From positions 1 to 44,729 of the forward strand of contig NZ_NKHK02000013.1 of NCBI RefSeq assembly GCF_002224245.2: a stretch of DNA of 44,729 nt, written 5' to 3'. Positions 27,933 to 36,375 of this stretch are shown here, piece after piece. How positions within the stretch are numbered: the first letter of the stretch is position 1; the number at the start of each line of letters is the position of its first letter. This DNA is from Moraxella sp. VT-16-12. GTDB taxonomy: Bacteria > Pseudomonadota > Gammaproteobacteria > Pseudomonadales > Moraxellaceae. The translations under genes and the position numbers were made by a program. The notes under the pieces were generated by a model that saw nothing but the letters and a program-made list of their open reading frames with translations, was not told the origin of the DNA and made no database searches.

Positions 27933-27948
27933 TTGTAATTGATAAAAT

Positions 27949-27977
27949 AATAAGGCGTTAATTCGCCTTATTTTTTT
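27949..27977 (+). terminator. Rho-independent terminator after hemE
   Basis: AATAAGGCG (27949-27957) pairs perfectly with CGCCTTATT (27964-27972) around a six-base loop, followed by a T run. From 27978 to 28232 I see only AT-rich sequence and no credible gene. Confidence 0.9.
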
Positions 27978-28232
27978 GATTAATTTTTGTGCATGATACA
28001 ATTGTTTCTGGTGATTTACATTTTTGACTAATAAGTTCACATTTAGGTCTGATGAGTGGTTTGAAAAATATTCCGCATAACATATTTTTGGCATAAAATT
28101 TGCAATTTATTTAGTAAATGAAATATTGGAGCTGTTATGCCAAGTAATTTAGATTAATAATATTAAATTTATTTCTTAAAAGTTAAAAATTGTTAAGTTA
28201 TGATTGACTTGTTTTACATAATGTAAAATGAG

Positions 28233-28262
28233 TTGATATACTATTTTTTTATTGATTATAAT
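28233..28262 (+). promoter_or_regulatory. Promoter of the fimbrial operon
   Basis: TTGATA (28233-28238) and a perfect TATAAT (28257-28262) with an 18-bp spacer that contains a run of seven T (28244-28250). Predicted start near 28269. Confidence 0.65.
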
Positions 28263-28266
28263 AACG

Positions 28267-28306
28267 CCAGATTGTACATGAATAGTACAATTCTGGTGGT
28301 TTTTTT
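28267..28306 (+). promoter_or_regulatory. Terminator-like hairpin at the 5' end of the fimbrial transcript
   Basis: CCAGATTGTAC (28267-28277) pairs with GTACAATTCTGG (28285-28296) with one bulged base and a seven-base loop, followed three bases later by seven T (28300-28306). It begins at or just after the predicted transcription start and 84 bases before the pilin ATG, so it could be an attenuator or a 5' stabilising stem. Confidence 0.6.
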
Positions 28307-28389
28307 GTTGTTCATTTTGTCAGGCATGACAGAATTGTTCAAAAAAAGACCATTTAAACTTACACATTTTGTCAGTTTAGGACATAGTC

Positions 28390-28992
28390 ATGAAAAAATC
28401 TCTTCTTGTTTTGGCGGTTGCCATGCTTTCTACATCTGCTTTTGCTGATGATACTTTGATTGAAACCGAAGATCCAACACTCGGTATTACAGCATCAACT
28501 GCGACCAGTGGCATGGTAAAATTTACTGATGGTCGTATTATTCAATCTACCTGTAAAATTGCGACTGATTCAGTTAATAAGGTTGTTCAGCTAAAATCAG
28601 TACAAAGTAATGAGTTTAAAACGGTGGGTGACGTTGCAGGTAGTGTTGAATTTGTTTTAAAAGTAGCTGATTGCCCAAACACATATGTTGATGGGGAAAC
28701 GGGTGAGAAAAAGACTAAATTAGGTATTAAATTTACCTCTTCATCCAACATTACCGCAGATGGCAGGTTAAAAAATATTGCCACAGGTGTGGCAGCAGAA
28801 GGTGTGGAGCTGCAACTACTTAATAGTGGAAATGGGGTTATTAATTTGAATGATAATACTAATAACGACCCAGTACAACCAATTGGTGGCAAGAACCATA
28901 TACTTAATTATGTAGCAAGATATGTATCAACAGGTAATGTGTATGCTGGTAAGTTTGAAACTAATGTACCCTTTACGGTTCAATATAAATAA
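28390..28992 (+). CDS. Type 1-like fimbrial major subunit
   Basis: A 200-residue pilin: signal peptide cleaved after AFA (residue 19), an N-terminal donor-strand-like segment, Cys55 and Cys95 positioned for the fimbrial disulfide (IIQSTCKIAT and VADCPNTY), and the C-terminal beta-zipper FETNVPFTVQYK with the penultimate-type tyrosine that chaperones recognise. Donor-strand exchange through the chaperone-usher route is expected from the two following genes. AGGA lies about 8 bases before the ATG. The mature protein is Asn/Thr rich and the receptor cannot be inferred. Closest named families are FimA-like; not a type IV pilin (no prepilin motif). Confidence 0.85.
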   Translation: MKKSLLVLAVAMLSTSAFADDTLIETEDPTLGITASTATSGMVKFTDGRIIQSTCKIATDSVNKVVQLKSVQSNEFKTVGDVAGSVEFVLKVADCPNTYVDGETGEKKTKLGIKFTSSSNITADGRLKNIATGVAAEGVELQLLNSGNGVINLNDNTNNDPVQPIGGKNHILNYVARYVSTGNVYAGKFETNVPFTVQYK

Positions 28993-29005
28993 TTTTCGTA
29001 ATAAC

Positions 29006-29037
29006 AAACAAAGCCACTCTTTTGGGTGGTTTTGTTT
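29006..29037 (+). terminator. Intercistronic hairpin between pilin and chaperone
   Basis: AAACAAAGCCAC (29006-29017) pairs along its whole length with GTGGTTTTGTTT (29026-29037), one G-T pair, extendable to 14 bp with a TTTT loop. Located 13 bases after the pilin stop and 24 before the chaperone ATG. Probably a partial terminator or RNA-stability element that keeps pilin mRNA in excess. Confidence 0.7.
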
Positions 29038-29061
29038 TCGTTGGTATGTTTGGAGAGAGAT

Positions 29062-29748
29062 ATGATAAAGTGGTTTTTGGCAACGACATTATGTTTGATG
29101 AGCGTGGCACAAGCAAATATCATCATGGGTACACGAGTGATTTATCCATCAAATGAAAAAGTGGTGGCGGTAGATCTGCAAAACCCTGATGACACACCCA
29201 GCTTGGTACAAGCATGGATAGATGACCCAAATCCTAATGCCACCAAAAAAGTTCCCTTTATCATCACACCGATGGTGGGGCGAGTTGAGTCAAAGAGCAG
29301 ACAAAGTTTACGCATTCGCCAAGTGGGAGATGATTTGCCCAAAGACCGTGAAAGTTTATTTTATCTCAATGTCTTAGATATACCCGCCAAACCAAAAGAT
29401 GCAGGTGATAGCTACCTACAAATTACTTTGAATAATCGGCTTAAATTCTTTTATCGTCCGTCTAAGCTGCCCTATCCTGTAACGGACGCTTATGATAAGG
29501 TAACGTGGCATTGGGCAAATAAGACATTGACACTAAATAATCCAACGCCCTATTATATCACCTATGCGGGGGTGATGTTGCGTGATGATGAGCGTGTGCT
29601 ATATAAGACATCAGATATTGATATGATAGCACCGTTTGGCACATTAACACTAAATGTAGCGATTGATGATATACCAAGTCAAATAGATTGGCACATCATT
29701 AACGACTATGGGGGGATAGGTTCTGGCAAATCAATGGTTCAACAATGA
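29062..29748 (+). CDS. Periplasmic fimbrial chaperone (PapD-like)
   Basis: Binds pilin subunits in the periplasm by donor-strand complementation and passes them to the usher. The 228-residue protein has a signal peptide (cleavage after AQA, residue 18) and an immunoglobulin-like N-domain with the subunit-binding Arg in TRVIYPS (residue 25), the SLRIRQVG strand, the short F1-G1 linker, and NRLKFFYRP containing the conserved Lys; the second domain follows. The short F1-G1 region puts it in the FGS class typical of pili rather than thin capsule fibres. The frame is open upstream but ATG 29062, with GGAGAGAG before it, is the start. It overlaps the usher by four bases. Confidence 0.92.
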   Translation: MIKWFLATTLCLMSVAQANIIMGTRVIYPSNEKVVAVDLQNPDDTPSLVQAWIDDPNPNATKKVPFIITPMVGRVESKSRQSLRIRQVGDDLPKDRESLFYLNVLDIPAKPKDAGDSYLQITLNNRLKFFYRPSKLPYPVTDAYDKVTWHWANKTLTLNNPTPYYITYAGVMLRDDERVLYKTSDIDMIAPFGTLTLNVAIDDIPSQIDWHIINDYGGIGSGKSMVQQ

Positions 29749-32183
29749 AGAAGCAGCTATTAAAACAGACGCTTGTGCTATGTGTGGTGTCTGCCATGTA
29801 TGGGTCGGTGCAAGCAGATGATGGTTTTGAATTTAATCCAGCTTTTTTGCATGGTGGCGTGTCTATTGACCCAGAAGCCTTTCGCTACGGCAACCCAATT
29901 AATGCAGGCGAATATTTGGCGGATATTTATGTCAATGATGAGTTGCGTGGACAGCAGTTGATAACATTCATCAAAGCAGATGGCGAGCCAATGCGTGGTT
30001 TATGTTTGACTGATGAGCTGATTAATCTGATTGATGTTAAAGCAGATTTTAAGCCAAAATCACCTTTGACTGCCTGTATGCCTGCTCCTGATTTTCATGA
30101 TGATATTAAATTTCGCTTTGATATTGGCACGCATCGCCTTGATATTTCTGCTCCCCAAGCGATATTGATGACTTATCCTAAGGGCTATATACCACGCACG
30201 GCATGGCAACAAGGTGAGCCGATGGGTTTTGTCAAATACCATTTTAATAGTTATCACTATGATGTAAATAATCGCTCATCTGAACAAAGTTATTTGGGAG
30301 TACAAACAGGGTTAAACTTTGGGGGTGCGTGGTCATTTCGCCAAAGTGGCTCCACTTCTTGGAGAGATGGCAAACATGGAGAGTATCACCATCAAAATGC
30401 TTATTTGCAAAGAGACATTGATAAATGGAATGGTCGGCTATATGTGGGGGACTTTAATACACAAAGCACATTATTAGATAATTTTGCCATACGTGGTGTG
30501 GCGATAAATTCTGATATTAGAATGCTTCCAAACTCACAAACAGGCTATGCCCCAAGAATACAAGGGGTCGCCAAATCCAATGCTCGGGTGCGAGTACGTC
30601 AAAATGACACCATCATTCATGAGATGACAGTGCCTGCGGGGCTGTTTGTCATTGATGATTTGTATGCGTTATCATCAACATCGGGAGATTTGGTGGTGGA
30701 AGTGTTGGAAGCAGATGGTACTTCTTCGGTGTCTGTGGTGCCATTTAGTAGCACAAGTCAAATGCTTCGTCCTAATCAGCTTCGTTATCAGGTTGCCCTA
30801 GGTCAGTATCGCCGTCAAGATGATGTGGTGGATAAGCCACTGTTGCATGGTTCTATGCAGTATGGTTTAAATAATCATGTTACCATGCAAGCAGGCGTGA
30901 TTTTGCATGACAATTATTGGTCAAATACCCTAGGTGGTGTGTGGGGCAGTAAATACGGAGCGATATCGGCAGACTGGACAGGAGTGAGTGCCACCATTGC
31001 GAATAAACGATTAAATAACAATCGTTTTCATGTGGGTTATACCAAGTATTTTGGTACTCCCAAGACTTATGTGAATGCAGATTGGCATCATTATTTTGAC
31101 CAACAAAACTTTTCTTTGTCTCAAACTTTATCATCTTCAAATACACCCATCACGCATAGCCCCCGCTATTCTTTAAAAAACCAGTATCGTCTTAGCATTA
31201 ACCAAAATTTAGGAAAGCGGGGCGGATTGTATGTTTCGGGGATATATAATGATTATTGGCAAGGTGAGCAGGATTATAATTATCGGCTTGGCTACTCTAG
31301 TAGCGTGGGGCGTTTGCAATATCAGGTCGGTGTGGCTCGCAGTTATCTTGTCAATCATGCACGCCATGAAAATATGATATATGTCAATCTGAACTTGCCA
31401 TTTTATGCTGCAAATGAACGTGGTACGTCAAGCATTTCATCAAATTATCAACGCACGGCGAATCGTGATTATCTGAGCGCTTCTTATCATCGTAATTTTG
31501 GTGATTTAAACCAATATCATTATGGGCTTAGTGCAACCAAAACTGATGATAATAAACCAAGCATTTCAGCCAATGCTGGTGCATCATTATCTATGGCACA
31601 ATTGAATATGTCTGCCAGTCGTCATGATAAAGACACGCAGTATTCCTATGGGGTATCAGGAGCGATGGTTGCTCACAAACACGGCATTACTTTTAATCAT
31701 GAGCTTGGTGATACCTTTGCTGTTATTCATGCAAAAGGTGCAAAAGGCACACCTGTGGTTGGTGGTAGTGGCACAAAGCTTGACCGTTTTGGTAACGGCG
31801 TGGTCAGTCATCTAAACCCCTATCGCAATAATTATATTGCCTTAGATGGTGCAAAACTGCCTGATAATGTTGAAATTGCTGAGACAGGGCGTGGGTTTGT
31901 ACCTAGGGCAAATACCGCTAATTTGGTAACTTTTGACACCAAATCAGGACAGTTGGTATTGTTTGATATTGATTTTAAAGCAAATACAGCTCCTGCTTTG
32001 ACCGAAGCTGTTGATGAGATGGGCAATGTGGTGGGACATATGACACATGATGGCAGGTTGTTGGCACGGCTTGCGACACAAAAAGGTGCGATTACACTAA
32101 AATGGGCAAACGATTCATGTGTGTTTGATTATCAAGTCAATGATACTCAGGATTTGGTTGTACAAGCAGTTAAGTGTCAATAA
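29745..32183 (+). CDS. Outer-membrane fimbrial usher (FimD-like)
   Basis: Outer-membrane pore that polymerises and secretes pilin. The 812-residue protein starts with a signal peptide (cut after VQA near residue 24), then the usher N-domain (FEFNPAFLHG, INAGEYLADIYVNDEL), the 24-strand barrel with the plug domain around 230-330 (IRGVAINSDIRMLP, GYAPRIQGVAKSNARV), and C-terminal domains ending in a Cys pair (CVFDYQV and KCQ). It is shorter than FimD (about 880). Start overlaps the chaperone stop (ATGA). Its 3' end overlaps the convergent permease gene by 14 bases. No adhesin or second pilin gene follows. Confidence 0.94.
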   Translation: MKKQLLKQTLVLCVVSAMYGSVQADDGFEFNPAFLHGGVSIDPEAFRYGNPINAGEYLADIYVNDELRGQQLITFIKADGEPMRGLCLTDELINLIDVKADFKPKSPLTACMPAPDFHDDIKFRFDIGTHRLDISAPQAILMTYPKGYIPRTAWQQGEPMGFVKYHFNSYHYDVNNRSSEQSYLGVQTGLNFGGAWSFRQSGSTSWRDGKHGEYHHQNAYLQRDIDKWNGRLYVGDFNTQSTLLDNFAIRGVAINSDIRMLPNSQTGYAPRIQGVAKSNARVRVRQNDTIIHEMTVPAGLFVIDDLYALSSTSGDLVVEVLEADGTSSVSVVPFSSTSQMLRPNQLRYQVALGQYRRQDDVVDKPLLHGSMQYGLNNHVTMQAGVILHDNYWSNTLGGVWGSKYGAISADWTGVSATIANKRLNNNRFHVGYTKYFGTPKTYVNADWHHYFDQQNFSLSQTLSSSNTPITHSPRYSLKNQYRLSINQNLGKRGGLYVSGIYNDYWQGEQDYNYRLGYSSSVGRLQYQVGVARSYLVNHARHENMIYVNLNLPFYAANERGTSSISSNYQRTANRDYLSASYHRNFGDLNQYHYGLSATKTDDNKPSISANAGASLSMAQLNMSASRHDKDTQYSYGVSGAMVAHKHGITFNHELGDTFAVIHAKGAKGTPVVGGSGTKLDRFGNGVVSHLNPYRNNYIALDGAKLPDNVEIAETGRGFVPRANTANLVTFDTKSGQLVLFDIDFKANTAPALTEAVDEMGNVVGHMTHDGRLLARLATQKGAITLKWANDSCVFDYQVNDTQDLVVQAVKCQ

Positions 32184-33033
32184 GTCTGGGTGTCAGCTTG
32201 TGGGGATTTTTAAAACGTGTTTGAAATTTGGTAAAACCAACCGCCAGAATAAACATCACCGCTTGTAATAAAACAATGGTTGCCCCTGTTGCTGAGTCTA
32301 AGTGATAGCTGATAATTACCCCAAAAAAACTGGTCAAACAAGAACTTGCCACCGCCACAGCAAGCATGGTGGAAAAACGCCGACATAATACAAAAGCGGT
32401 AATCCCTGGTGAAATCAGCATGGCGACCACCAAAATCACCCCCACCGCTTGCATGGCAACCACAATGGTGGCTGACAGCAATATCAATAGACCATAATGT
32501 AAAAACTGTGGTGATAAACCTGCCACGCGGGTATGGCTTGGGTCAAAACAGTACAAAAGCAAATCTTTGGCTTTTAACATGACCACCACCAAAATCACCC
32601 CACAAATTGCCATGGTTTGATAAAGTGTTGGTTTGTCAATGCCCAAAAGATTACCAAATAAAATGTGCTTTAAATGCTGGTCAGTATCCATCTTGGTAAA
32701 CATCACCAAGCCAACTGCAAACATACCTGCAAAAACAATGCCCATGAGCGTGTCTTCTTTGATGCGTGTGTTGTTTTTAAGATGACCGACCAAAATGGCA
32801 CAAACAATCCCTGCAACAAACGCCCCCAAAGAAATGGGTAAACCTACCCAAACCGCCACCACCACTCCTGGAAACACCGCATGAGAAATGGCATCACCCA
32901 TCAGCGACCAGCCCTTTAATACCACATAACAGGACAAAATGGCACATACTGCTCCGACAACAACGGCAGACAGTAGGGCGTGTTGCATGAAGGTGTGGGA
33001 CAATGGTTCGGTAAGATAGTGTAGTAGCTGCAT
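32170..33033 (-). CDS. Metal ABC transporter permease, SitD/YfeD/AfeD-like
   Basis: A 287-residue integral membrane protein, eight or nine TM segments, of the ABC-3 family that carries Fe, Mn or Zn bound by a periplasmic protein. The opening PLSHTFMQHALLSAVVVGA and LKGWSLMGDAISHAVFPGVV are closer to SitD/YfeD/AfeD (Fe/Mn) than to ZnuB as I recall those sequences. The genes for the binding protein, ATPase and partner permease are not in the window, so this is an orphan. A Fur-like box and promoter lie upstream, supporting iron control. Alternative: ZnuB. Confidence 0.85.
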   Translation of the reverse strand: MQLLHYLTEPLSHTFMQHALLSAVVVGAVCAILSCYVVLKGWSLMGDAISHAVFPGVVVAVWVGLPISLGAFVAGIVCAILVGHLKNNTRIKEDTLMGIVFAGMFAVGLVMFTKMDTDQHLKHILFGNLLGIDKPTLYQTMAICGVILVVVMLKAKDLLLYCFDPSHTRVAGLSPQFLHYGLLILLSATIVVAMQAVGVILVVAMLISPGITAFVLCRRFSTMLAVAVASSCLTSFFGVIISYHLDSATGATIVLLQAVMFILAVGFTKFQTRFKNPHKLTPRLIDT

Positions 33034-33054
33034 GATGTTTTTATGATGATTTAA

Positions 33055-33097
33055 TGATAAGGATTATTATTTTATTCTGATTATTTGCTTTTATCAA
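33055..33097 (-). promoter_or_regulatory. Fur-controlled promoter of the AfeD-like gene
   Basis: On the minus strand, TTGATA (33092-33097) and TAAAAT (33069-33074) are 17 bp apart. The sequence 33055-33069 reads TGATAAGGATTATTA, matching the 7-1-7 Fur consensus TGATAATnATTATCA at 12 of 14 positions, and covers the predicted transcription start. The promoter lies 36-64 bases before the ATG. Confidence 0.6.
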
Positions 33098-33103
33098 CCA
33101 AAA

Positions 33104-33616
33104 TCATGATGAGTCATTTGTATGACCAGATTTTTTATTGATTTTTTCAATCCACGCTAACATTTCGGGCGTTTTAGTGGGGAGAAGATGAAATTCTCGC
33201 TCATAATTGATGGTATCTGCCCAACTGATAAAACAAATGGGATTGCCAAAAATGCTGTCTTTGTTTAAATGGATTTGTATGGCATAATTTGCGTTTAGCC
33301 TAAGGTTGAGATGATATTCTACATAATTGATGTCATCAAAGTCTAAGCGTAGCTCTTTATCGTCTTTTTTGATGAGTAAATGTGTGCCATTACCCCACAC
33401 TTCGTGAACCATGGGCTTTATGTTGACATAAAACAAGTTGTAATAAAAACAACCACCAATAACTACCAGTACCATACAAATGAGAGTATACGACCAAGAA
33501 AGTCTGCTCAAAAACACCATGATGACCAAGACGATGGGCGAAAGACAAAAGCCATAGCAGATGAATTTTGCGGATAATTGCTGGTATTTGACGTTGTGAT
33601 TGGCAAGATTTGGCAT
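33104..33616 (-). CDS. Hypothetical membrane protein, two TM segments
   Basis: A 170-residue protein of unknown family. Two hydrophobic helices (about 17-37 and 42-65) separated by a short turn form a hairpin near the N-terminus. The rest is soluble with alternating beta-like segments and an aromatic, hydrophobic pattern (WGNGTHLLIKKDDKELRLDFDDINYVEY), and could be a PH-like domain of the kind found in small bacterial membrane proteins; that is a guess. It starts 57 bases downstream of the argS stop on the same strand. No strong ribosome site at the ATG (33616). Confidence 0.65.
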   Translation of the reverse strand: MPNLANHNVKYQQLSAKFICYGFCLSPIVLVIMVFLSRLSWSYTLICMVLVVIGGCFYYNLFYVNIKPMVHEVWGNGTHLLIKKDDKELRLDFDDINYVEYHLNLRLNANYAIQIHLNKDSIFGNPICFISWADTINYEREFHLLPTKTPEMLAWIEKINKKSGHTNDSS

Positions 33617-33673
33617 GGGTAAAACTTTTGATGGCTATTGGATTTATGAACAAGCCAAAACTTGCCCAAATAA

Positions 33674-35413
33674 TTACATTTTTTCTACGGTTTGAATGCC
33701 CAATAATGTCAAGCCTTGTTTTAAAGTTTTGGCAGTTAAGTCAGCAAGCTGTAAACGGCTATTTTTAATCGGCGTGTCAGCAGACAGTATCGGGCAGGCT
33801 TCATAAAATGATGAAAATATCCCTGCCAATTCATACAGATAGCCACATAACAAATGGGGCATGCCATCTTTGGCGACTTGTCTTAGAACTTCTTCAAATT
33901 GCAGCAGTTTGATGGTTAAAGTTCGCTCCTTGTCATCACTGATGATGATGTCGCCTGTCAAATCATTGCTGTCCAATCCTGCTTTTTCAAAGATGGAGCG
34001 GATACGAGTGTAGGCGTACTGGATATAAGGGGCAGTATTGCCTTCAAAATTGAGCATATTATCCCAATCAAACACATAATCAGTTGTGCGATTTTTGGAC
34101 AAATCAGCATATTTGACCGCACCAATACCAACCGCTTCAATGAGCTTTTGTTTGTCGTCATTGCTGATATTGGGGTTTTTTTGCTCAATGAGTGTGCTGG
34201 CACGAGCAACCGCTTCATCAAGCAGTTCGGCAAGTTTGACCGTGCCGCCTGTGCGAGTTTTAAAGGGTTTGCCGTCCTTGCCAAGCATCATGCCAAAATT
34301 ATGGTGTTCAAGCAAAAAGTCATCAGGCACAAATCCGCCAAGCCGTGCGATTGCCCATGCTTGTGCCATGTGCTGACTTTGGCGAGTGTCTGAATAGACG
34401 ATGGCACGGTCTGCGTGCAAAATCTCATGTCGATATTTGGCGGCGGCGATGTCGGTGGTGGTGTACAGATAGCCACCATCCTTTTTTTGGACAATCACCC
34501 CCAAGGGTTTGCCATCTTTATTTTTAAATTCTGACAGATAGACCACATACGCCCCATCGTCTTCTACGGCAAGCCCTTGTTTTTTAAGACTTTCTACAAT
34601 ATCTGCCAGCATGGGGTTGTACAAACTTTCTCCCATGATGTCTTTATCGGTCAAAGTTACGCCCAAGCGTTCATAACTGACTTGGTTTTGGGTCATGGTG
34701 ATGGCAACAAGTTTTTGCCACATGGATAAACAATATTCATCACCGCTTTGCAGACGTACGACATACAGGCGAGATTTTTCGGCAAAAGCATCATCATTGT
34801 CATAGGTTTCTTTGGCGGCACGATAAAACTCTTCTAAATCAGATAAATCCAAATCTGAGGCATTTTCGTTTTGCATTTTTTCAAGATAAGCAATGAGCAT
34901 ACCAAACTGTGTGCCCCAGTCGCCAACATGATTGGCACGAATGACATGGTCGCCCAAAAATTCCAACACTCTGACGGTGCTATCACCAATGATGGTGGAA
35001 CGCAAATGTCCCACGTGCATCTCTTTGGCAACATTGGGTGATGAATAATCCACCACCACCGTTTGGGTGTGGTCGCTATGGATGCCAAGTTTGTCAGTGG
35101 TGCGAGCAAATTGGGCGGATTGACTTAAAAACGTGTTATCAAGAAAAATATTGATAAAACCTGGTCCTGCGATTTCTAGTTTTTCAGCGATGCCGTTTAA
35201 GACTTGGCTGTGGTTAAGCTCATCTATGACTGCTTGGGCAAATGCTCTTGGGTTTTGTCCGAGTTTTTTGGCAACCCCCATCACCCCATTGGCTTGATAA
35301 TCACCAAATTGGGGCTTGCTTGACTGTTTGATGATGGGGTCTGTATTTGTGTCCGCTCCTGCGTGTATCATGGCGGTTTTGATGTGGTTGGACAGTAGGG
35401 CTTGAATGTTCAT
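33674..35413 (-). CDS. argS: Arginyl-tRNA synthetase
   Basis: Class I synthetase that charges tRNA-Arg. The 579 residues match the family: N-terminal Add1 domain (1-110, for example [20 protein letters not shown]), the HIGH-type motif [11 protein letters not shown] near 135-146, the catalytic core with [31 protein letters not shown] in place of KMSKS, and the C-terminal anticodon-binding domain with [12 protein letters not shown]. The TATAAT-like element at 35444-35449 on the minus strand is close to the start but has no good -35. Confidence 0.97.
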   Translation of the reverse strand: MNIQALLSNHIKTAMIHAGADTNTDPIIKQSSKPQFGDYQANGVMGVAKKLGQNPRAFAQAVIDELNHSQVLNGIAEKLEIAGPGFINIFLDNTFLSQSAQFARTTDKLGIHSDHTQTVVVDYSSPNVAKEMHVGHLRSTIIGDSTVRVLEFLGDHVIRANHVGDWGTQFGMLIAYLEKMQNENASDLDLSDLEEFYRAAKETYDNDDAFAEKSRLYVVRLQSGDEYCLSMWQKLVAITMTQNQVSYERLGVTLTDKDIMGESLYNPMLADIVESLKKQGLAVEDDGAYVVYLSEFKNKDGKPLGVIVQKKDGGYLYTTTDIAAAKYRHEILHADRAIVYSDTRQSQHMAQAWAIARLGGFVPDDFLLEHHNFGMMLGKDGKPFKTRTGGTVKLAELLDEAVARASTLIEQKNPNISNDDKQKLIEAVGIGAVKYADLSKNRTTDYVFDWDNMLNFEGNTAPYIQYAYTRIRSIFEKAGLDSNDLTGDIIISDDKERTLTIKLLQFEEVLRQVAKDGMPHLLCGYLYELAGIFSSFYEACPILSADTPIKNSRLQLADLTAKTLKQGLTLLGIQTVEKM

Positions 35414-35535
35414 GACGTGCCTGTTATTGTTGTCAAATGTGTTATTATACTAAAAATTGGCTAAATTTGGTAAATTGATTGCACAAAAAGCCTGTGTGTC
35501 TAGGTGGTGAGTAAAGTTTTTATAAATTTTTTCAT

Positions 35536-35569
35536 TTGTCATAGAGTTGTCATTTTTGTTTGATAAACT
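35536..35569 (+). promoter_or_regulatory. Pho box and -10 of phoB
   Basis: Two identical TTGTCAT heptamers (35536-35542 and 35547-35553) separated by AGAG, i.e. an 11-bp direct repeat as in the PhoB-binding site. TAAACT at 35564-35569 lies 10 bp downstream, the spacing used by PhoB-activated promoters where the box replaces the -35. Fits autoregulation of phoB. The rest of 35414-35685 shows no gene. Confidence 0.75.
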
Positions 35570-35685
35570 TACCGTTGATTGGATTTTTTGGTATAAATAG
35601 GGCTGATTTTGGTGTGATATAAAATTTTAAACTGATAGATGTGTTTGGATTGATGTGTGTGATTGAAATTTAAAAGGGAATACCA

Positions 35686-36375
35686 ATGCCAAAGGTGCTT
35701 ATTGTTGAAGATGAAGTTGCCATTGCACGGCTCATTGAGTTTGGGCTGGAACAGGCAGGCTTTTTGGTGCAAATGGCAGAATCTGCCGAAGATGCCAAGA
35801 TGTTGATAAATGAGTGTTTGCCCGATGTGGTTTTGCTTGATTGGATGCTGCCTAAGATGTCTGGGATGGAACTGCTACAAATACTTAGGCAAAATAAACG
35901 CACCAAAGATTTGCCGATTGTTTTGCTGACCGCTCGTGGCGAAGAAAAAGACAAAGAAACAGGGCTAAATCTGGGGGCGGATGATTATGTTACCAAGCCA
36001 TTTAGCCCAAGAGAGCTTGTGGCACGCATCAAGGCACTGCTTAGAAGACGCACGCCCCATAAGAGCGATGATGTCATTACTGTGGGCAAAATCACTCTAA
36101 ATCCTGCCGAGCATCGTGTTTGTGTAGATGGTGTGGCGGTGTATTTTTCGCCAATGACCTTTAAATTGTTGCATTTTTTTATGACACATACAGGGCGGAT
36201 TTATGGTCGGGGCGAGCTTTTAAACCTTGTGTGGGGCGACCATGTGTTTATTGAAGAGCGAACGGTAGATGTCCATATCAGGCGATTGAGACGTGAACTT
36301 GAAGCGGTGGGTGTGGCAGATTATATACAGACGGTGCGTGGCGTAGGTTATGGTTTTGGGAACGTATCTTGTTGA
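35686..36375 (+). CDS. phoB: Phosphate regulon response regulator PhoB
   Basis: OmpR-family regulator activated by PhoR under phosphate limitation. The 229-residue protein has a receiver domain with the acidic pocket VEDE (residues 8-10), phosphoacceptor Asp52 in LLDWMLP, Thr82 and Lys104 in VTKPFSP, and a winged-helix DNA-binding domain (about 130-229) with RTVDVHIRRLRREL as recognition helix, ending VRGVGYGF. The PSRELVARIKALLRRR-type linker and sequence identity with PhoB favour PhoB over other OmpR-type regulators, and the Pho box upstream supports it. It overlaps the phoR start codon region by 26 bases. No pst or phoU genes are in view. Confidence 0.93.
   Translation: MPKVLIVEDEVAIARLIEFGLEQAGFLVQMAESAEDAKMLINECLPDVVLLDWMLPKMSGMELLQILRQNKRTKDLPIVLLTARGEEKDKETGLNLGADDYVTKPFSPRELVARIKALLRRRTPHKSDDVITVGKITLNPAEHRVCVDGVAVYFSPMTFKLLHFFMTHTGRIYGRGELLNLVWGDHVFIEERTVDVHIRRLRRELEAVGVADYIQTVRGVGYGFGNVSC

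Noticed and set aside
28137-28157. Six-codon frame with GGAG before its ATG upstream of the fimbrial promoter
   Set aside because: Too short and without a promoter or hairpin; probably chance in AT-rich DNA.
33390-33653. Alternative frame overlapping the two-TM hypothetical protein
   Set aside because: No family features; the 33104-33616 frame has a clean TM hairpin and continuous soluble domain.
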